The notes below the pieces were generated by a model that saw only the letters and a program-made list of their open reading frames with translations, was not told the origin of the DNA and did no database searches. A stretch of DNA of 64,000 nt from an uncultured Mesonia sp. GTDB taxonomy: Bacteria; Bacteroidota; Bacteroidia; Flavobacteriales; Flavobacteriaceae. The stretch covers positions 186,001-250,000 of the forward strand of contig CANMOY010000004.1 in NCBI GenBank assembly GCA_947499595.1. The letters run 5' to 3'. Positions 44,467-54,505 of this stretch are shown here, piece after piece; positions within the stretch are counted from its first letter, which is position 1; each line of letters opens with the position of its first letter. Made by a program: the position numbers and the translations under genes.

Positions 44467-45291
44467 ATGGCTTATAACTTACTTAAAGGAAAAAGAGGAA
44501 TTATTTTTGGCGCTTTAGATGAAAACTCTATAGCCTGGAAAACTGCAGAACGAGTTTTTGAGGAAGGCGGTAAATTTGTCTTAACCAACGCACCCATAGC
44601 AATGCGTATGGGAAAAATTAAAGATTTAGCAGCAAAAACAGGTGCCGAAATTATTCCTGCCGACGCCACCAAGGTTGAAGATTTAGAAAACCTAGTTGAA
44701 AAAGCCACCGAGATTTTAGGGGGCAAACTAGATTTTGTATTGCACTCTATAGGGATGTCTGTAAACGTAAGAAAAGGAAAACATTATACAGATATGAACT
44801 ATGATTTCACCACCAAAGGCTGGGATGTATCTGCCGTTTCATTTCACAAAACAATGCAGGTGTTATATAAAAAAGAGGCTATGAATGAGTGGGGAAGTAT
44901 TGTAGCCCTTACATATATGGCGGCACAGCGAGTATTTCCAGATTACAACGATATGGCAGACAACAAAGCCTATTTAGAATCTATCGCAAGAAGTTTTGGT
45001 TATTTCTTTGGGGTAAATGCTAAGGTACGCGTTAACACCATTTCGCAATCACCAACACCTACTACTGCGGGACAAGGGGTAAAAGGTTTTGACGGTTTTA
45101 TCGCTTACGCGGATAAAATGTCGCCACTGGGTAATGCTACTGCAGATGAGTGTGCAGATTATACCTTAACCTTATTTTCAGATCTTACCCGAAAGGTTAC
45201 ACTACAGAATTTATTTCATGATGGAGGTTTTTCAAATATGGGTGTAAGCCAAGAAGTGATGGAAGCTTTTGAAAAGGGCTTAGAAAAATAA
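44467..45291 (+). CDS. fabI: Enoyl-[acyl-carrier-protein] reductase (NADH)
   Basis: Reduces enoyl-ACP in each round of fatty acid elongation. The product is 274 residues, an atypical SDR. The cofactor site is 'GKRGIIFGALDENSIAW' with no classical TGxxxGxG, as expected for FabI; 'VLHSIGM' follows. The catalytic pair is Y160 and K167 (YNDMADNK), with the second conserved Tyr at 150 ('LTYMAAQR'). 'SQSPTPTTAGQGVKGF' is the substrate-binding loop region. Monocistronic, closed by a terminator. Confidence 0.96.
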   Translation: MAYNLLKGKRGIIFGALDENSIAWKTAERVFEEGGKFVLTNAPIAMRMGKIKDLAAKTGAEIIPADATKVEDLENLVEKATEILGGKLDFVLHSIGMSVNVRKGKHYTDMNYDFTTKGWDVSAVSFHKTMQVLYKKEAMNEWGSIVALTYMAAQRVFPDYNDMADNKAYLESIARSFGYFFGVNAKVRVNTISQSPTPTTAGQGVKGFDGFIAYADKMSPLGNATADECADYTLTLFSDLTRKVTLQNLFHDGGFSNMGVSQEVMEAFEKGLEK

Positions 45292-45314
45292 AAATTTAAT
45301 TGTCTCAAATTAAG

Positions 45315-45339
45315 AACCGCCCATTGAGGCGGTTTTTTT
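45315..45339 (+). terminator. Terminator after fabI
   Basis: aaccgcc (45315-45321), loop cattga, ggcggtt (45328-45334), then a T-run. Confidence 0.9.
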
Positions 45340-45389
45340 ATCCTATAATTTTTCACTTAATCGGTTCATCTAAGAATTAATGGAATTTC

Positions 45390-45422
45390 TTTGTTTCTTT
45401 AACTAAAATGTAAGTATATTTA
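45390..45422 (+). promoter_or_regulatory. Promoter TTTG-N21-TATATTTA for the large FN3 exoprotein
   Basis: TTTG at 45390-45393 and a 7/8 -7 box at 45415-45422, spacing 21. The ATG is at 45452. Confidence 0.5.
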
Positions 45423-45451
45423 GACTTGGTTTAATCAAAATTATAACTTTT

Positions 45452-48400
45452 ATGAAAAAAATTACCTTTTTAGCTTTACTAACTATCTTGTTTAGTTGGC
45501 ATGGCTATGCACAATTCGGATGTGGATCTGGTGTGGTCATTTCAGCTGGCTATACCGCATCTAACATCACAACTCCCGGTACGGGAGGCCCAGAAGCCTG
45601 GGTTACCGGCTCGACGCCCTCTAATAACTATTTAAATGATGATGTCTACCTATTTGAATATACCACAGGGGCCACGGCAGAGCAAATCACTATGACCATA
45701 TTTACACGTAATGCTTGGAATGGTATAACCATTTATGATACTTGTACCGGCACAACTCTTTCGGGTGAATTGGATAGAGCTACAACTAGCTCAGGCAATG
45801 TTAGTAATACGGTAACAGCAGCAGTTGCTGCCAATTCTACCGTATATATTGCTGTAGGGCAATGGGGAACACCTAATGATTTAGATTTTGATGTTACAAG
45901 TTTTACTGTTCAATCTTGTGTAGCACCAACTGCTTTAGCAGTAAATAACATTACAACTACATCGGCAGATCTAACTTGGACAGCTGTAGGTAGCGAAACA
46001 GCTTGGAATATTGAGCTGGTTACCGCAGGTACAACACCTACTGGTACACCTACCGCAACAGGAGTAAGCAATCCGTATACGGCGACCAACTTAAATTCTG
46101 GTACCGATTATGAATTTTATGTCCAAGCGGTTTGTGGTTCAGATACAAGTACTTGGGAAGGTCCGTTTGCCTTTACCACACCTTGTGTGACTGCTAGTGT
46201 ACCTTATTTAGAAGATTTTAACGGAACTTCCTTTGCTCCAAACTGTTGGTCAGAAGCAGATTCAGGAGACCCTACAACGGGTCCTAGTGGCTTGGGTTCA
46301 AGCTCTTGGCAATCGGACGAATACAGGAATGATTCAGCCGCTTCAACCGCAGCTCAGATTAATCTTTTCTCAGATACTAAAGAAGAGTGGTTAATCTCTC
46401 CATTAATTGATTTAGGGCCAACCGGCGGTTACTCTTTAACTTATGATGTTGCCGAAACTGACTATGCTAACTCAGGGCTAAATGAAGATGGAGGAATGGC
46501 TACTACCGATGATGAGGTTCAAGTTCTAATAACTACAGATAATGGAGCTACTTGGACAAATCTAAAGACGTACGATGCTAACAATACTGCACCTAACGCG
46601 GGAATAAAAGAGTATATCGATTTGGCGGCTTACACCGGTGTGGTTCAATTTGCTTTCTGGGCAAGTGAAGGTACGATCGATGATACAGCCGATTATGATT
46701 TTCATATAGATAATGTAGAAGTGGTTGTAACACCTAACTGTTTTGCACCTAATGCTTTAAGTGTTGCTAATATTACAGCTAATTCAGCAGAGCTTTCTTG
46801 GACTGCTGGTGGTAGTGAAACCGCTTGGAATATAGAAATTGTACCGGCAGGTACTGCGCCTACAGGAACGCCAACAGCTATAGGTGTTACCAACCCTTAT
46901 ACCGCTACCAACTTGACGCCAAATACAGGTTATGATGTATACGTGCAAGCAGATTGCGGCTCAGGAACTTTGAGTACTTGGGTAGGACCACAAAATTTCA
47001 CCACTCAATGCGCAGCTTTAATGGCCCCTTATACAGAGTCATTTGCATCGACAAGTATACCAGCTTGTTGGAGCCAAAGCGCAATTGCAGGAGACGGATG
47101 GTATTTTGATTCTAGTTTTACTTGGAATACTACTGGATGTTCAGCCACTCCAACAGATCATTCAGGTGCTAGTGGTAGCTATGCTTCTATTGACTTCTCT
47201 TCAACAGATACTGAAGTGGTATTAGAAATGCCTGTGATAGATGTAAGTGGTTTGACGGTTCCAGCATTAAAATTTTATACTTTTTTATGTACTACAGATT
47301 ATAGTCCCGTAAATGAATTATATGTAGAAGCATTTGACGGTACCAATTGGAATCAAATCGGTTTAATTAATACCGGCAGTGCTGCTTGGGAAGAGCAAAT
47401 CATTGGATTAGGTTCTGCGGTAGTAGGTAACTTGGTTACTTTACGTTTCCGTGCAGAATCTGGAGGCTCAACGCTCGATTACTATGGCGATTTAGCCTTA
47501 GATGATGTGAGTGTTGAAGAAGCGCCAGCTTGTTTATATCCTTCAACTTTAGATGCTAGTAATATAACGAATAATACAGCAGATCTTTCTTGGGTCGCTG
47601 GAGGAACCGAAACAGCTTGGAATGTAGAAATAGTTACTACTGGTACAACACCAACAGGAACACCAACGGCAACTGCAGTTTCAAATCCGTATACGGCGAC
47701 TAACCTTGCATCAAATACTACTTATGATTATTACGTGCAAGCCAATTGTGGTACAGACGGAAATAGTAGTTGGGTAGGCCCATTTACTTTCACTACAGCC
47801 TGTGATGCGTTTACACTTCCAGTAGTAGAGAATTTTGACGCGGCCTCTGTAGGTTCATCTTCTAACCCTACTAATGCAGACTGTTGGTCTTTTATTGCAT
47901 CAGGAGCAGGTTATGGTTATGTGAGTACAGTAAGTGACAACTCTGCACCGCATTCATTCCGTATATTTAATTCTAGCGACACAACAGGAGATTATATTTT
48001 AGTAAGTCCAGAAATCACGGGCTTAGGTACAGGTAATAACCGTGTAGTATTTGGTATGGATTCTTCTTCAGGTCAGGATTTAATTGTAGGAACAATGTCT
48101 GATGCATCTGATGCAACCACTTTTACTCCAATACAAACAGTTACAGATCCTGATGGTAATTATAATGTTTATACTGTTTATATTCCTGCAGGAACCGATT
48201 CATATTTGGCCTTTAAACATGGGCAAAATGATAGTTCTGACAGTTACTATTTAGATGATATTACAATTGAAGTTAACCCTTCTTGTATAGCACCTGTTGA
48301 TATTGTATTAAATTATGTTACCGATTCTGTGGCTGATTTAAGTTGGTCACAGCCAGCAGGAACGGCTAGTGGATATAATGTAGAAGTAGTAACGGCTGGT

Positions 48401-50185
48401 ACTGCACCAACGGGTGTGCCAACCGGAACGAGTGTTTCTACTAACTACTCGGCAACCAACCTAATGGATGATACTGCCTATGATATCTATGTTCAGGCGG
48501 ATTGTGGTACAGATGGTACCAGTGTTTGGATAGGTCCATTTAATTTTACAACTAACTGTACTGCTGTTACCGCTCCTTGGTTAGATGATGTTGAAGCATT
48601 TACCCCTACCACTAGTTTTAATGGTGACTTATGCTGGCAAACGACTAGCACGAGTTCTTGGGATTGGAACATTGACGGATTAAATAGTACTCCATCTTCA
48701 GACACAGGTCCTGCAGGGGCTTTTAGTGGAAGTAATTATTTCTATACCGAGGCAACAAGTGGTAGCCAGGGAGATGTAGCTGAGCTGATTACTCCTTTAG
48801 TAGACATTGGAAATAACATAGCCAGTTTAGAATTCTATTACTTTATGTATGGTGCCGATATGGGAGATCTTTATATTGATGTTTTTGATGGAACTGCTTG
48901 GGTAAATGGGGTAGACTCAATAATCGGCCAGCAACAAACTGCGGAAACCGACCCGTGGGCACTTAAAACTGTAGATTTATCTGCTTATTCAGGAGCTATC
49001 AAAGTTAGGTTTAGAGCTATTCGCGGTGTTGATTTTGAAAGTGATATCGCTATAGATGATATTGCTATAAATGTAACAGCACCTCCATGTACAGATCCTT
49101 CTGCCCTAATGGTAAGCAACTTGAGCGACACTACTGCTGATGTTTCTTGGACAGCAGGTGGTACAGAAACCGAATGGGAAATCGAGTACGGTGCAGCCGG
49201 ATTCACTCAAGGTAGTGGAACCATTGTAAATGATAACGACGGTACTTTAGGTGAAACCTTAACAGGATTAACTGCAAGTACAGCTTATGACGTATATGTA
49301 CGTGCTATTTGTGGCGTAGGAAATGAGAGCGCTTGGGTAGGACCAGTTAACTTTACTACATTAGCACCTCCCTGTGTAGATCCTTCTGCGTTAATGGTAA
49401 GCAACTTGAGCGACACCACTGCCGATGTTTCTTGGATAGCAGGTGGTACAGAAACCGAATGGGAGATCGAGTACGGTGCAGCCGGATTCACTCAAGGTAA
49501 TGGGACAACTGTAAATGACAACGATGGTACTTTAGGTGAAACCTTAACAGGGTTAACCGCCAGTACGTCTTATGATGTATATGTACGTGCTATTTGTAGC
49601 GTAGGAAATGAGAGCGCTTGGGTAGGACCAGTAAACTTTACTACTTTAGCTCCTCCCTGTTCAGATCCTTCAAACATAAGCGTAGCTAATATTACTAATA
49701 CTACAGCTGATGTAACTTGGACAGAAAATGGTAGTGCGACTACTTGGGAGATTGAGTACGGTACTAGCGGTTTCACTCCAGGTACAGGTACAATTGTCTT
49801 AGATAATGATGGCACTTTAGGTGAAACAATAACAGGATTAACAAAAGACACGAATTATGATGTTTATGTTACCGCGTTATGCGCTGGAAATACAAGTAGC
49901 CAAGTAGGGCCAGTAAGCTTCAAAACAGATAATTTGGGTGTTTATGATAATGTTTTCCAGACATTTGAGTATTATCCAAACCCAACTCAATCTGTGTTGA
50001 ACTTAAAAGCAGCCAATTCTATTCAAAATGCTACAATCTTTAATTTGATTGGTCAGCGTGTAATTGAGGTGAATCCGAATCAACTGAGTACAGAAATTAA
50101 CTTAGGTGATTTACCAACAGGTGCCTACTTAATGCAAGTGAAAATCAACGAAAGTCTAAAAACTTTTAGAATAATTAAAGAGTAA
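45452..50185 (+). CDS. Large secreted FN3-rich protein with T9SS type-A sorting domain
   Basis: A 1577-residue exported protein (signal peptide ends about GYAQ). After an N-terminal beta domain come seven fibronectin type III domains, the first four separated by larger jelly-roll units of the MAM / choice-of-anchor J kind (e.g. 'ISPLIDLGPTGGYSLTYDV', 'ITPLVDIGNNIASLEFYYF'). FN3 units open with Cys-x-x-Pro and end 'W.GP..FTT'. FN3 5 and 6 (49088-49372, 49373-49657) are 95-residue copies differing at six positions. The end is a type-A sorting domain ('FEYYPNPTQSVLNLKAAN', 'LPTGAYLMQV'). Likely a surface adhesin or carbohydrate-binding scaffold; no catalytic site is visible. Confidence 0.92.
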   Translation: MKKITFLALLTILFSWHGYAQFGCGSGVVISAGYTASNITTPGTGGPEAWVTGSTPSNNYLNDDVYLFEYTTGATAEQITMTIFTRNAWNGITIYDTCTGTTLSGELDRATTSSGNVSNTVTAAVAANSTVYIAVGQWGTPNDLDFDVTSFTVQSCVAPTALAVNNITTTSADLTWTAVGSETAWNIELVTAGTTPTGTPTATGVSNPYTATNLNSGTDYEFYVQAVCGSDTSTWEGPFAFTTPCVTASVPYLEDFNGTSFAPNCWSEADSGDPTTGPSGLGSSSWQSDEYRNDSAASTAAQINLFSDTKEEWLISPLIDLGPTGGYSLTYDVAETDYANSGLNEDGGMATTDDEVQVLITTDNGATWTNLKTYDANNTAPNAGIKEYIDLAAYTGVVQFAFWASEGTIDDTADYDFHIDNVEVVVTPNCFAPNALSVANITANSAELSWTAGGSETAWNIEIVPAGTAPTGTPTAIGVTNPYTATNLTPNTGYDVYVQADCGSGTLSTWVGPQNFTTQCAALMAPYTESFASTSIPACWSQSAIAGDGWYFDSSFTWNTTGCSATPTDHSGASGSYASIDFSSTDTEVVLEMPVIDVSGLTVPALKFYTFLCTTDYSPVNELYVEAFDGTNWNQIGLINTGSAAWEEQIIGLGSAVVGNLVTLRFRAESGGSTLDYYGDLALDDVSVEEAPACLYPSTLDASNITNNTADLSWVAGGTETAWNVEIVTTGTTPTGTPTATAVSNPYTATNLASNTTYDYYVQANCGTDGNSSWVGPFTFTTACDAFTLPVVENFDAASVGSSSNPTNADCWSFIASGAGYGYVSTVSDNSAPHSFRIFNSSDTTGDYILVSPEITGLGTGNNRVVFGMDSSSGQDLIVGTMSDASDATTFTPIQTVTDPDGNYNVYTVYIPAGTDSYLAFKHGQNDSSDSYYLDDITIEVNPSCIAPVDIVLNYVTDSVADLSWSQPAGTASGYNVEVVTAGTAPTGVPTGTSVSTNYSATNLMDDTAYDIYVQADCGTDGTSVWIGPFNFTTNCTAVTAPWLDDVEAFTPTTSFNGDLCWQTTSTSSWDWNIDGLNSTPSSDTGPAGAFSGSNYFYTEATSGSQGDVAELITPLVDIGNNIASLEFYYFMYGADMGDLYIDVFDGTAWVNGVDSIIGQQQTAETDPWALKTVDLSAYSGAIKVRFRAIRGVDFESDIAIDDIAINVTAPPCTDPSALMVSNLSDTTADVSWTAGGTETEWEIEYGAAGFTQGSGTIVNDNDGTLGETLTGLTASTAYDVYVRAICGVGNESAWVGPVNFTTLAPPCVDPSALMVSNLSDTTADVSWIAGGTETEWEIEYGAAGFTQGNGTTVNDNDGTLGETLTGLTASTSYDVYVRAICSVGNESAWVGPVNFTTLAPPCSDPSNISVANITNTTADVTWTENGSATTWEIEYGTSGFTPGTGTIVLDNDGTLGETITGLTKDTNYDVYVTALCAGNTSSQVGPVSFKTDNLGVYDNVFQTFEYYPNPTQSVLNLKAANSIQNATIFNLIGQRVIEVNPNQLSTEINLGDLPTGAYLMQVKINESLKTFRIIKE
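49088..49657 (+). repeat. Tandem 285-bp FN3 duplication
   Basis: Two adjacent 285-bp units (49088-49372 and 49373-49657) inside the large FN3 gene. Their 95-residue products differ at only six positions, while the next unit from 49658 is clearly diverged. Indicates a fairly recent in-frame duplication. Confidence 0.9.
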
Positions 50186-50215
50186 GAACCTGATTTTTAT
50201 CATATAAACCCCTTA

Positions 50216-50251
50216 AGGTGAAAACCTTAAGGGGTTTTTTTGTATATTTAA
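50216..50251 (+). terminator. Terminator after the large FN3 gene
   Basis: aaaccccttaaggt (50216-50229), loop gaaa, accttaaggggttt (50234-50247), T-run. Perfect 14-bp stem. Confidence 0.94.
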
Positions 50252-50312
50252 CGAACAAAGCAACTTTTAAACTGAAAATTTGGTAAATATCTACTAGATC
50301 TAAAATTATAAG

Positions 50313-50320
50313 TAGCTTTG
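50313..50320 (+). promoter_or_regulatory. -7 promoter element TAGCTTTG for the second FN3 exoprotein
   Basis: Exact TAnnTTTG, 54 bases before the ATG at 50375. Confidence 0.45.
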
Positions 50321-50374
50321 TTATTAATTCTATTTTATTTTTATAGAATTATATTTTGAAGAAACACCACTAAT

Positions 50375-52447
50375 ATGAAGAACATCTATTTAACCTTCTT
50401 GTTTTTCGGGTTGCTCACACCCTTATTCAGTCAGATTAATGTGAGCCAAAATTTTGATTCAAGCTCTAATTATACCAACGGTTGGTATGATGATGGATCC
50501 TTCATTATATCCAGTACAGGGGCTTGTTCAGGAAATAGCGTTAGAGATAATTTATGGTACGACACGCCATCTTCAACCGGTAGTGTCCAGGGTAAATTAT
50601 ACTCTCCCGTGGTAATAGGTATTTCTAGCGGTACGCCTATGCAAGTTAGTTTTGATTACAAAATTGTAAATTACAGAGCTAATGGCGCGCCTAATACGGC
50701 TACACCTCCCGGTTGGGGAAATTTAAAAGTTGAATTCACTATCGATCAAGGACAAACTTGGAATCCTGTTATTACTATCGACGATACCAATCACGTGACC
50801 AGCGTTTCTTGCACAACAATTAACCAAACCATACCTGCGAACGAATTACCACACGGAGCAGATTTTCAACTGCGGTTCACTTCCAATTGGTTGTCAGGAG
50901 ACTTTTTCGTTTATTTAGATAATATTTCGGCTGTTCAAAATTACAACAGTCTTCCAGCTTGTGATGTGAATTTGATATCGCCTGCCAATGGTTCTGTTAA
51001 TGCATCAAATAACGGTATTTTAGTATGGGATAATGCCACAGGTTCGCATTCTAATGAATTAAGCGTAGGTACCGCACCTGGCGCAAGTGATGTGCTAGCC
51101 CCAACACTTATACCAAATGGAGTAAACACCTATAATTTGGGCACCCTAGCTCAGAGTACTACCTACTATGTTCGAATCAATCCAATTAATGAAATTGGCA
51201 CGCAAACCTGTAATGAATTTCAGTTTACTACTGATGGTCCACCATTAAACGACCCCTGTTCGGGAGCTTTTGTGGTAAATAGTTTTCCTTACAATATAAC
51301 TCAAGATGCTTCACAAGCAACAAATAATAACGGTTTTATTTCGGCTTGTGCACCGGGTATGAATGATGGGGTGTGGTATACCTTTGTAGGTGATGGAAAT
51401 CAAATAACAATCGATGTTGAGGAATCAGGAAATTGGTCAGGTGCAGTTGGGTTGTATACTGGTAATTGTAACAATTTGAACTGTATCGACTTTTCGGATG
51501 TGGGTAGTACAGAACAAATCGTATTTAATAGTGTAGCCGGCACAACTTATTATATCAATATAGGAGGTAATTCAGGAACCAATGAAATACCAGAAGGCGT
51601 TTTTGACCTGAATATTACCTCAGAGCCCTCTTGTCCTGCACCTTCTAATCTCAGCATTTCGGCTATTACCGACAACGCGAGCCAAATTAATTGGGTTGAA
51701 AATGGAACGGCTACCAGTTGGGAAATTCAATACGGTCCCGCTGGTTTCACATTAGGCAGTGGATCACTTTTTATAGACAATGATGCTACCCCTAACGAAA
51801 TGATAACAGGTTTAACAGCTAATACTAGTTATGATGTATATGTGCGTGCGCTTTGCGGAACAAACGATGAAAGTGTATGGATTGGTCCGGTAAACTTTCA
51901 AACCACCAATAGTTCATGTTCTGCTCCCTCAAATATTACCATAACAAATGTAACTAAAAATTCTGCCGCTATAGATTGGCAAGAAAACGGTTCAGCCACG
52001 GCCTGGCAAGTGGTTTATGGTGTTCAAGGCTTTGATCCCACCCAAGAAGGAATTTCAATCTTCGATAACGACGGTACAAGAGGCTTAAGTATTCAAGGTT
52101 TGCAACCCAATACAACTTATGATGTATATGTCTTTGCTGTTTGCAGCAATGATTTAAGTGATCTATTTGGCCCTACTAGTTTTACTACACAAGTTTTAAG
52201 TACGAAAGAAGAAACATCAGCCAATTTAGAAATATATCCTAACCCTGTGAAAGATATAGTTTTTATGAAATCTACTTTTACAATAGATATGGTGAAATTA
52301 TATAATTTAAGAGGTCAACTTATTTTGGAAAGACCTATTAAAGCATTACAAGCACAGATAAATTTAGGCCATTTAAATTCGGGAGTATATATGCTTCAAT
52401 TTGAGATAAACGGAAGCACCCAAATTAAAAAATTGGTTGTACAATAG
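50375..52447 (+). CDS. Secreted FN3 protein with T9SS type-A sorting domain
   Basis: A 690-residue exported protein (signal peptide ends about PLFSQ). Residues ~20-195 form a jelly-roll like the anchor J units of the upstream gene ('MQVSFDYKIVNYRANG', 'FQLRFTSNWLSGDFFVYLDN'). An FN3-like unit, a beta-sandwich ('NDPCSGAFVVNSFPYNI', 'DGVWYTFVGDGNQITIDVEE', 'SGAVGLYTGNCNNLNCIDFS') and two FN3 domains follow ('GPAGFTLGSGSLFIDND'). The end is a type-A sorting domain ('LEIYPNPVKDIVFMKS', 'LNSGVYMLQFEINGS'). Its FN3 units are paralogous to those of the upstream gene, but both genes have own promoters and terminators. Confidence 0.9.
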   Translation: MKNIYLTFLFFGLLTPLFSQINVSQNFDSSSNYTNGWYDDGSFIISSTGACSGNSVRDNLWYDTPSSTGSVQGKLYSPVVIGISSGTPMQVSFDYKIVNYRANGAPNTATPPGWGNLKVEFTIDQGQTWNPVITIDDTNHVTSVSCTTINQTIPANELPHGADFQLRFTSNWLSGDFFVYLDNISAVQNYNSLPACDVNLISPANGSVNASNNGILVWDNATGSHSNELSVGTAPGASDVLAPTLIPNGVNTYNLGTLAQSTTYYVRINPINEIGTQTCNEFQFTTDGPPLNDPCSGAFVVNSFPYNITQDASQATNNNGFISACAPGMNDGVWYTFVGDGNQITIDVEESGNWSGAVGLYTGNCNNLNCIDFSDVGSTEQIVFNSVAGTTYYINIGGNSGTNEIPEGVFDLNITSEPSCPAPSNLSISAITDNASQINWVENGTATSWEIQYGPAGFTLGSGSLFIDNDATPNEMITGLTANTSYDVYVRALCGTNDESVWIGPVNFQTTNSSCSAPSNITITNVTKNSAAIDWQENGSATAWQVVYGVQGFDPTQEGISIFDNDGTRGLSIQGLQPNTTYDVYVFAVCSNDLSDLFGPTSFTTQVLSTKEETSANLEIYPNPVKDIVFMKSTFTIDMVKLYNLRGQLILERPIKALQAQINLGHLNSGVYMLQFEINGSTQIKKLVVQ

Positions 52448-52492
52448 GGTTTCATATAAGATAACTCAAAATAATACTTAACCAAAAGCGCT

Positions 52493-52530
52493 AAAAACCC
52501 TACCTTTAAATTTTTATTGGTAGGGTTTTT
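52493..52530 (+). terminator. Terminator after the second FN3 gene
   Basis: aaaaaccctacc (52493-52504), 14-base loop, ggtagggttttt (52519-52530). It ends only 17 bases before the next start codon. Confidence 0.8.
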
Positions 52531-52547
52531 AATTGAAATTAATTTTT

Positions 52548-53552
52548 ATGGAAATAAAGTATTCATTTATTATACCGGTGTATAACCGTCCCCAAGAAAT
52601 TGAAGAACTTTTGCAGTCGTTCCTTGTAATGAAAAAATCAGTTTGTTATGAGATTATTATTGTTGAGGATGGCTCCTCCCTAAGCAGTGAAGATGTGGTT
52701 TCAAAATATAAAAACCAACTTACTATACAGTACTTTAAAAAAGAAAATTCGGGCCCAGGAGATAGCAGGAATTTTGGTATGCAACGCGCTAGATCGTCTT
52801 ATTTCATTATCTTAGACAGTGATGTAATACTGCCTACTCATTATTTATGGGCGGTTGATAAATATTTGTCCTCTCATCCATTTGATTGTTTTGGGGGGCC
52901 AGATGCCGCACTAGCCACTTTTACTCCATTGCAAAAGGCCATAAACTATACTATGACTTCTATGTTAACTACTGGCGGAATTCGGGGTAAAAATAAATCC
53001 GTAAAAGCGTATGAGCCGCGCAGCTTTAATATGGGCTTATCTAAAATTGCTTTTGAAAACACAGGAGGCTTTGGTCGCATACATCCAGGAGAAGACCCAG
53101 ATTTGGTACAGCGTTTAAAAAAACAAGGTTTTAGCATTGGTTTTATTGAAGAAGCTTTTGTTTACCATAAAAGGCGAATAAGCTGGTCTAAATTTTACAC
53201 TCAAGTGAATAAATTTGGAAAAGTACGCCCTATTCTTAACCAATGGCACCCCAAATCAAAAAATATAGTTTTTTGGTTTCCTAGTTTATTTATAGCGGTA
53301 TCGCTTTTAAGTTTAATTTTGACGCTAACAGGTCTGTACATCCCAATAGTGTTGATGGGATTTTATTTACTGATTTTATTTCTTCACGCCAGTTTTCTTG
53401 AAAAAAGTGTGCGTGTAGGGTTTTATGTTTTATGTGCAGTATTTATACAGTTTTACGGATACGGTTTAGGTTTTTTAAAGTCAAGTATTTTTTTAAAGTT
53501 CAAGAGTAAAACTCCAGAGCAACTTTTTCCTAATTTATTTTTCAACTCATGA
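52548..53552 (+). CDS. Membrane-anchored family 2 glycosyltransferase
   Basis: A 334-residue GT2 with 'YSFIIPVYNRPQEIEELL' (4-21), 'IVEDGSS', the metal motif 'ILDSDVILP' (DSD), the acceptor motif 'ENTGGFGRIHPGEDPDLVQRL' region and two to three C-terminal membrane segments (about 245-270 and 285-315). It belongs to the processive-like branch anchored at the inner membrane. I use ATG 52548; the TTG 15 bases earlier is part of the preceding terminator region. Its TGA overlaps the ATG of the YbbR gene. Substrate unknown. Confidence 0.88.
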   Translation: MEIKYSFIIPVYNRPQEIEELLQSFLVMKKSVCYEIIIVEDGSSLSSEDVVSKYKNQLTIQYFKKENSGPGDSRNFGMQRARSSYFIILDSDVILPTHYLWAVDKYLSSHPFDCFGGPDAALATFTPLQKAINYTMTSMLTTGGIRGKNKSVKAYEPRSFNMGLSKIAFENTGGFGRIHPGEDPDLVQRLKKQGFSIGFIEEAFVYHKRRISWSKFYTQVNKFGKVRPILNQWHPKSKNIVFWFPSLFIAVSLLSLILTLTGLYIPIVLMGFYLLILFLHASFLEKSVRVGFYVLCAVFIQFYGYGLGFLKSSIFLKFKSKTPEQLFPNLFFNS

Positions 53553-54505
53553 AATGGTTTAGTTTTTCCAATAAAAGAAATAGTATATTAAATAAAAGCA
53601 ACTTTAAAGCTTTTGCCATATTTGCTACCTTTTCGCTTTGTACTTGGCTACTTATCCAATTTTCTAAAACCTATACGCAAGAGTTTAACTTGAAAGTGAT
53701 TTTTGAAAATTTACCAAAAGATAAATTGGTTGAAGAGCGAGAAAAAACGGTCGAAATTCGGGTGCAAACAACGGGTTTTAGGTTGTTTTGGATTGGTTTT
53801 AAGAATCTTAGTCTGCGCCAAGATGCCTCAAATTTACCCGAGGAAAAAAACTACTTGCTATACAATACCCGATACTTTAAAAAAGACATAGCTAAAGAAC
53901 TTGGGCTAGATATTGATAATGTTGAATTTCTTACCCCTAGCATAAAACTACCTTTTTCGCTTAAAACCATTCGGGAATTACCAATTAACCCACGAATTAA
54001 AATAGAGTATGCCAGAGGTTACGGAGCTTACAACCCTTTGGTTGTTTTTCCTGAAAAAGTAAAAGTAAGTGGGCCAGACCACCTTTTGATAGATATTGAC
54101 CATATAAATACCCAAGAACTTAGCCTAGAAAATTTAGATAAAACTACGCAAGGAAAAGTGCAATTGGAAAAGCCACATGAAGAAATAATATTATATCAAG
54201 AGACTACAACTTATAAAGCTTTCGCCGAAAAATTTACAGAGGGTAGAGTAGAGGTCCCTATACAAATCATTAATAAACCCCAGAAAGGGGAGCTAAGTAT
54301 TTTTCCTAAAAAAATAGAAGTAATTTATCAGGTAAGTTTGCGAAATTTTGATCAAGTTAACACCCAAGATTTTCAGGTAATTTGTGATTATGCAAAAATT
54401 GGGGAAAACGATAATTTTATGATTGCCAAATTAAAGCAAAAACCAGAGCAAGTTACCCATGTACGCTTGAGTTTAAATAAAGTAAATTTTGTGATAAAAA
54501 AATGA
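53549..54505 (+). CDS. YbbR-like (CdaR-type) domain protein
   Basis: A 318-residue protein with one N-terminal membrane anchor (about 20-38) and YbbR-like beta repeats outside ('VIFENLPKDKLVEER', 'VKVSGPDHLLIDIDHINTQ', 'GRVEVPIQIINKPQKGELSIFPKKIEVIYQV'-type strands with G-x-V-P and K-x-I/V-x-V). In Firmicutes such proteins regulate the diadenylate cyclase CdaA, but no cdaA is in this window, so the partner here is unknown. It overlaps GT2 and coaE by ATGA at each end, showing a tight three-gene operon. Confidence 0.85.
   Translation: MKWFSFSNKRNSILNKSNFKAFAIFATFSLCTWLLIQFSKTYTQEFNLKVIFENLPKDKLVEEREKTVEIRVQTTGFRLFWIGFKNLSLRQDASNLPEEKNYLLYNTRYFKKDIAKELGLDIDNVEFLTPSIKLPFSLKTIRELPINPRIKIEYARGYGAYNPLVVFPEKVKVSGPDHLLIDIDHINTQELSLENLDKTTQGKVQLEKPHEEIILYQETTTYKAFAEKFTEGRVEVPIQIINKPQKGELSIFPKKIEVIYQVSLRNFDQVNTQDFQVICDYAKIGENDNFMIAKLKQKPEQVTHVRLSLNKVNFVIKK

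Noticed and set aside
49285-49851. Antisense open frames of 68-93 codons with similar sequences
   Set aside because: They are mirror frames of the FN3 repeats; their likeness to each other follows from the duplication.
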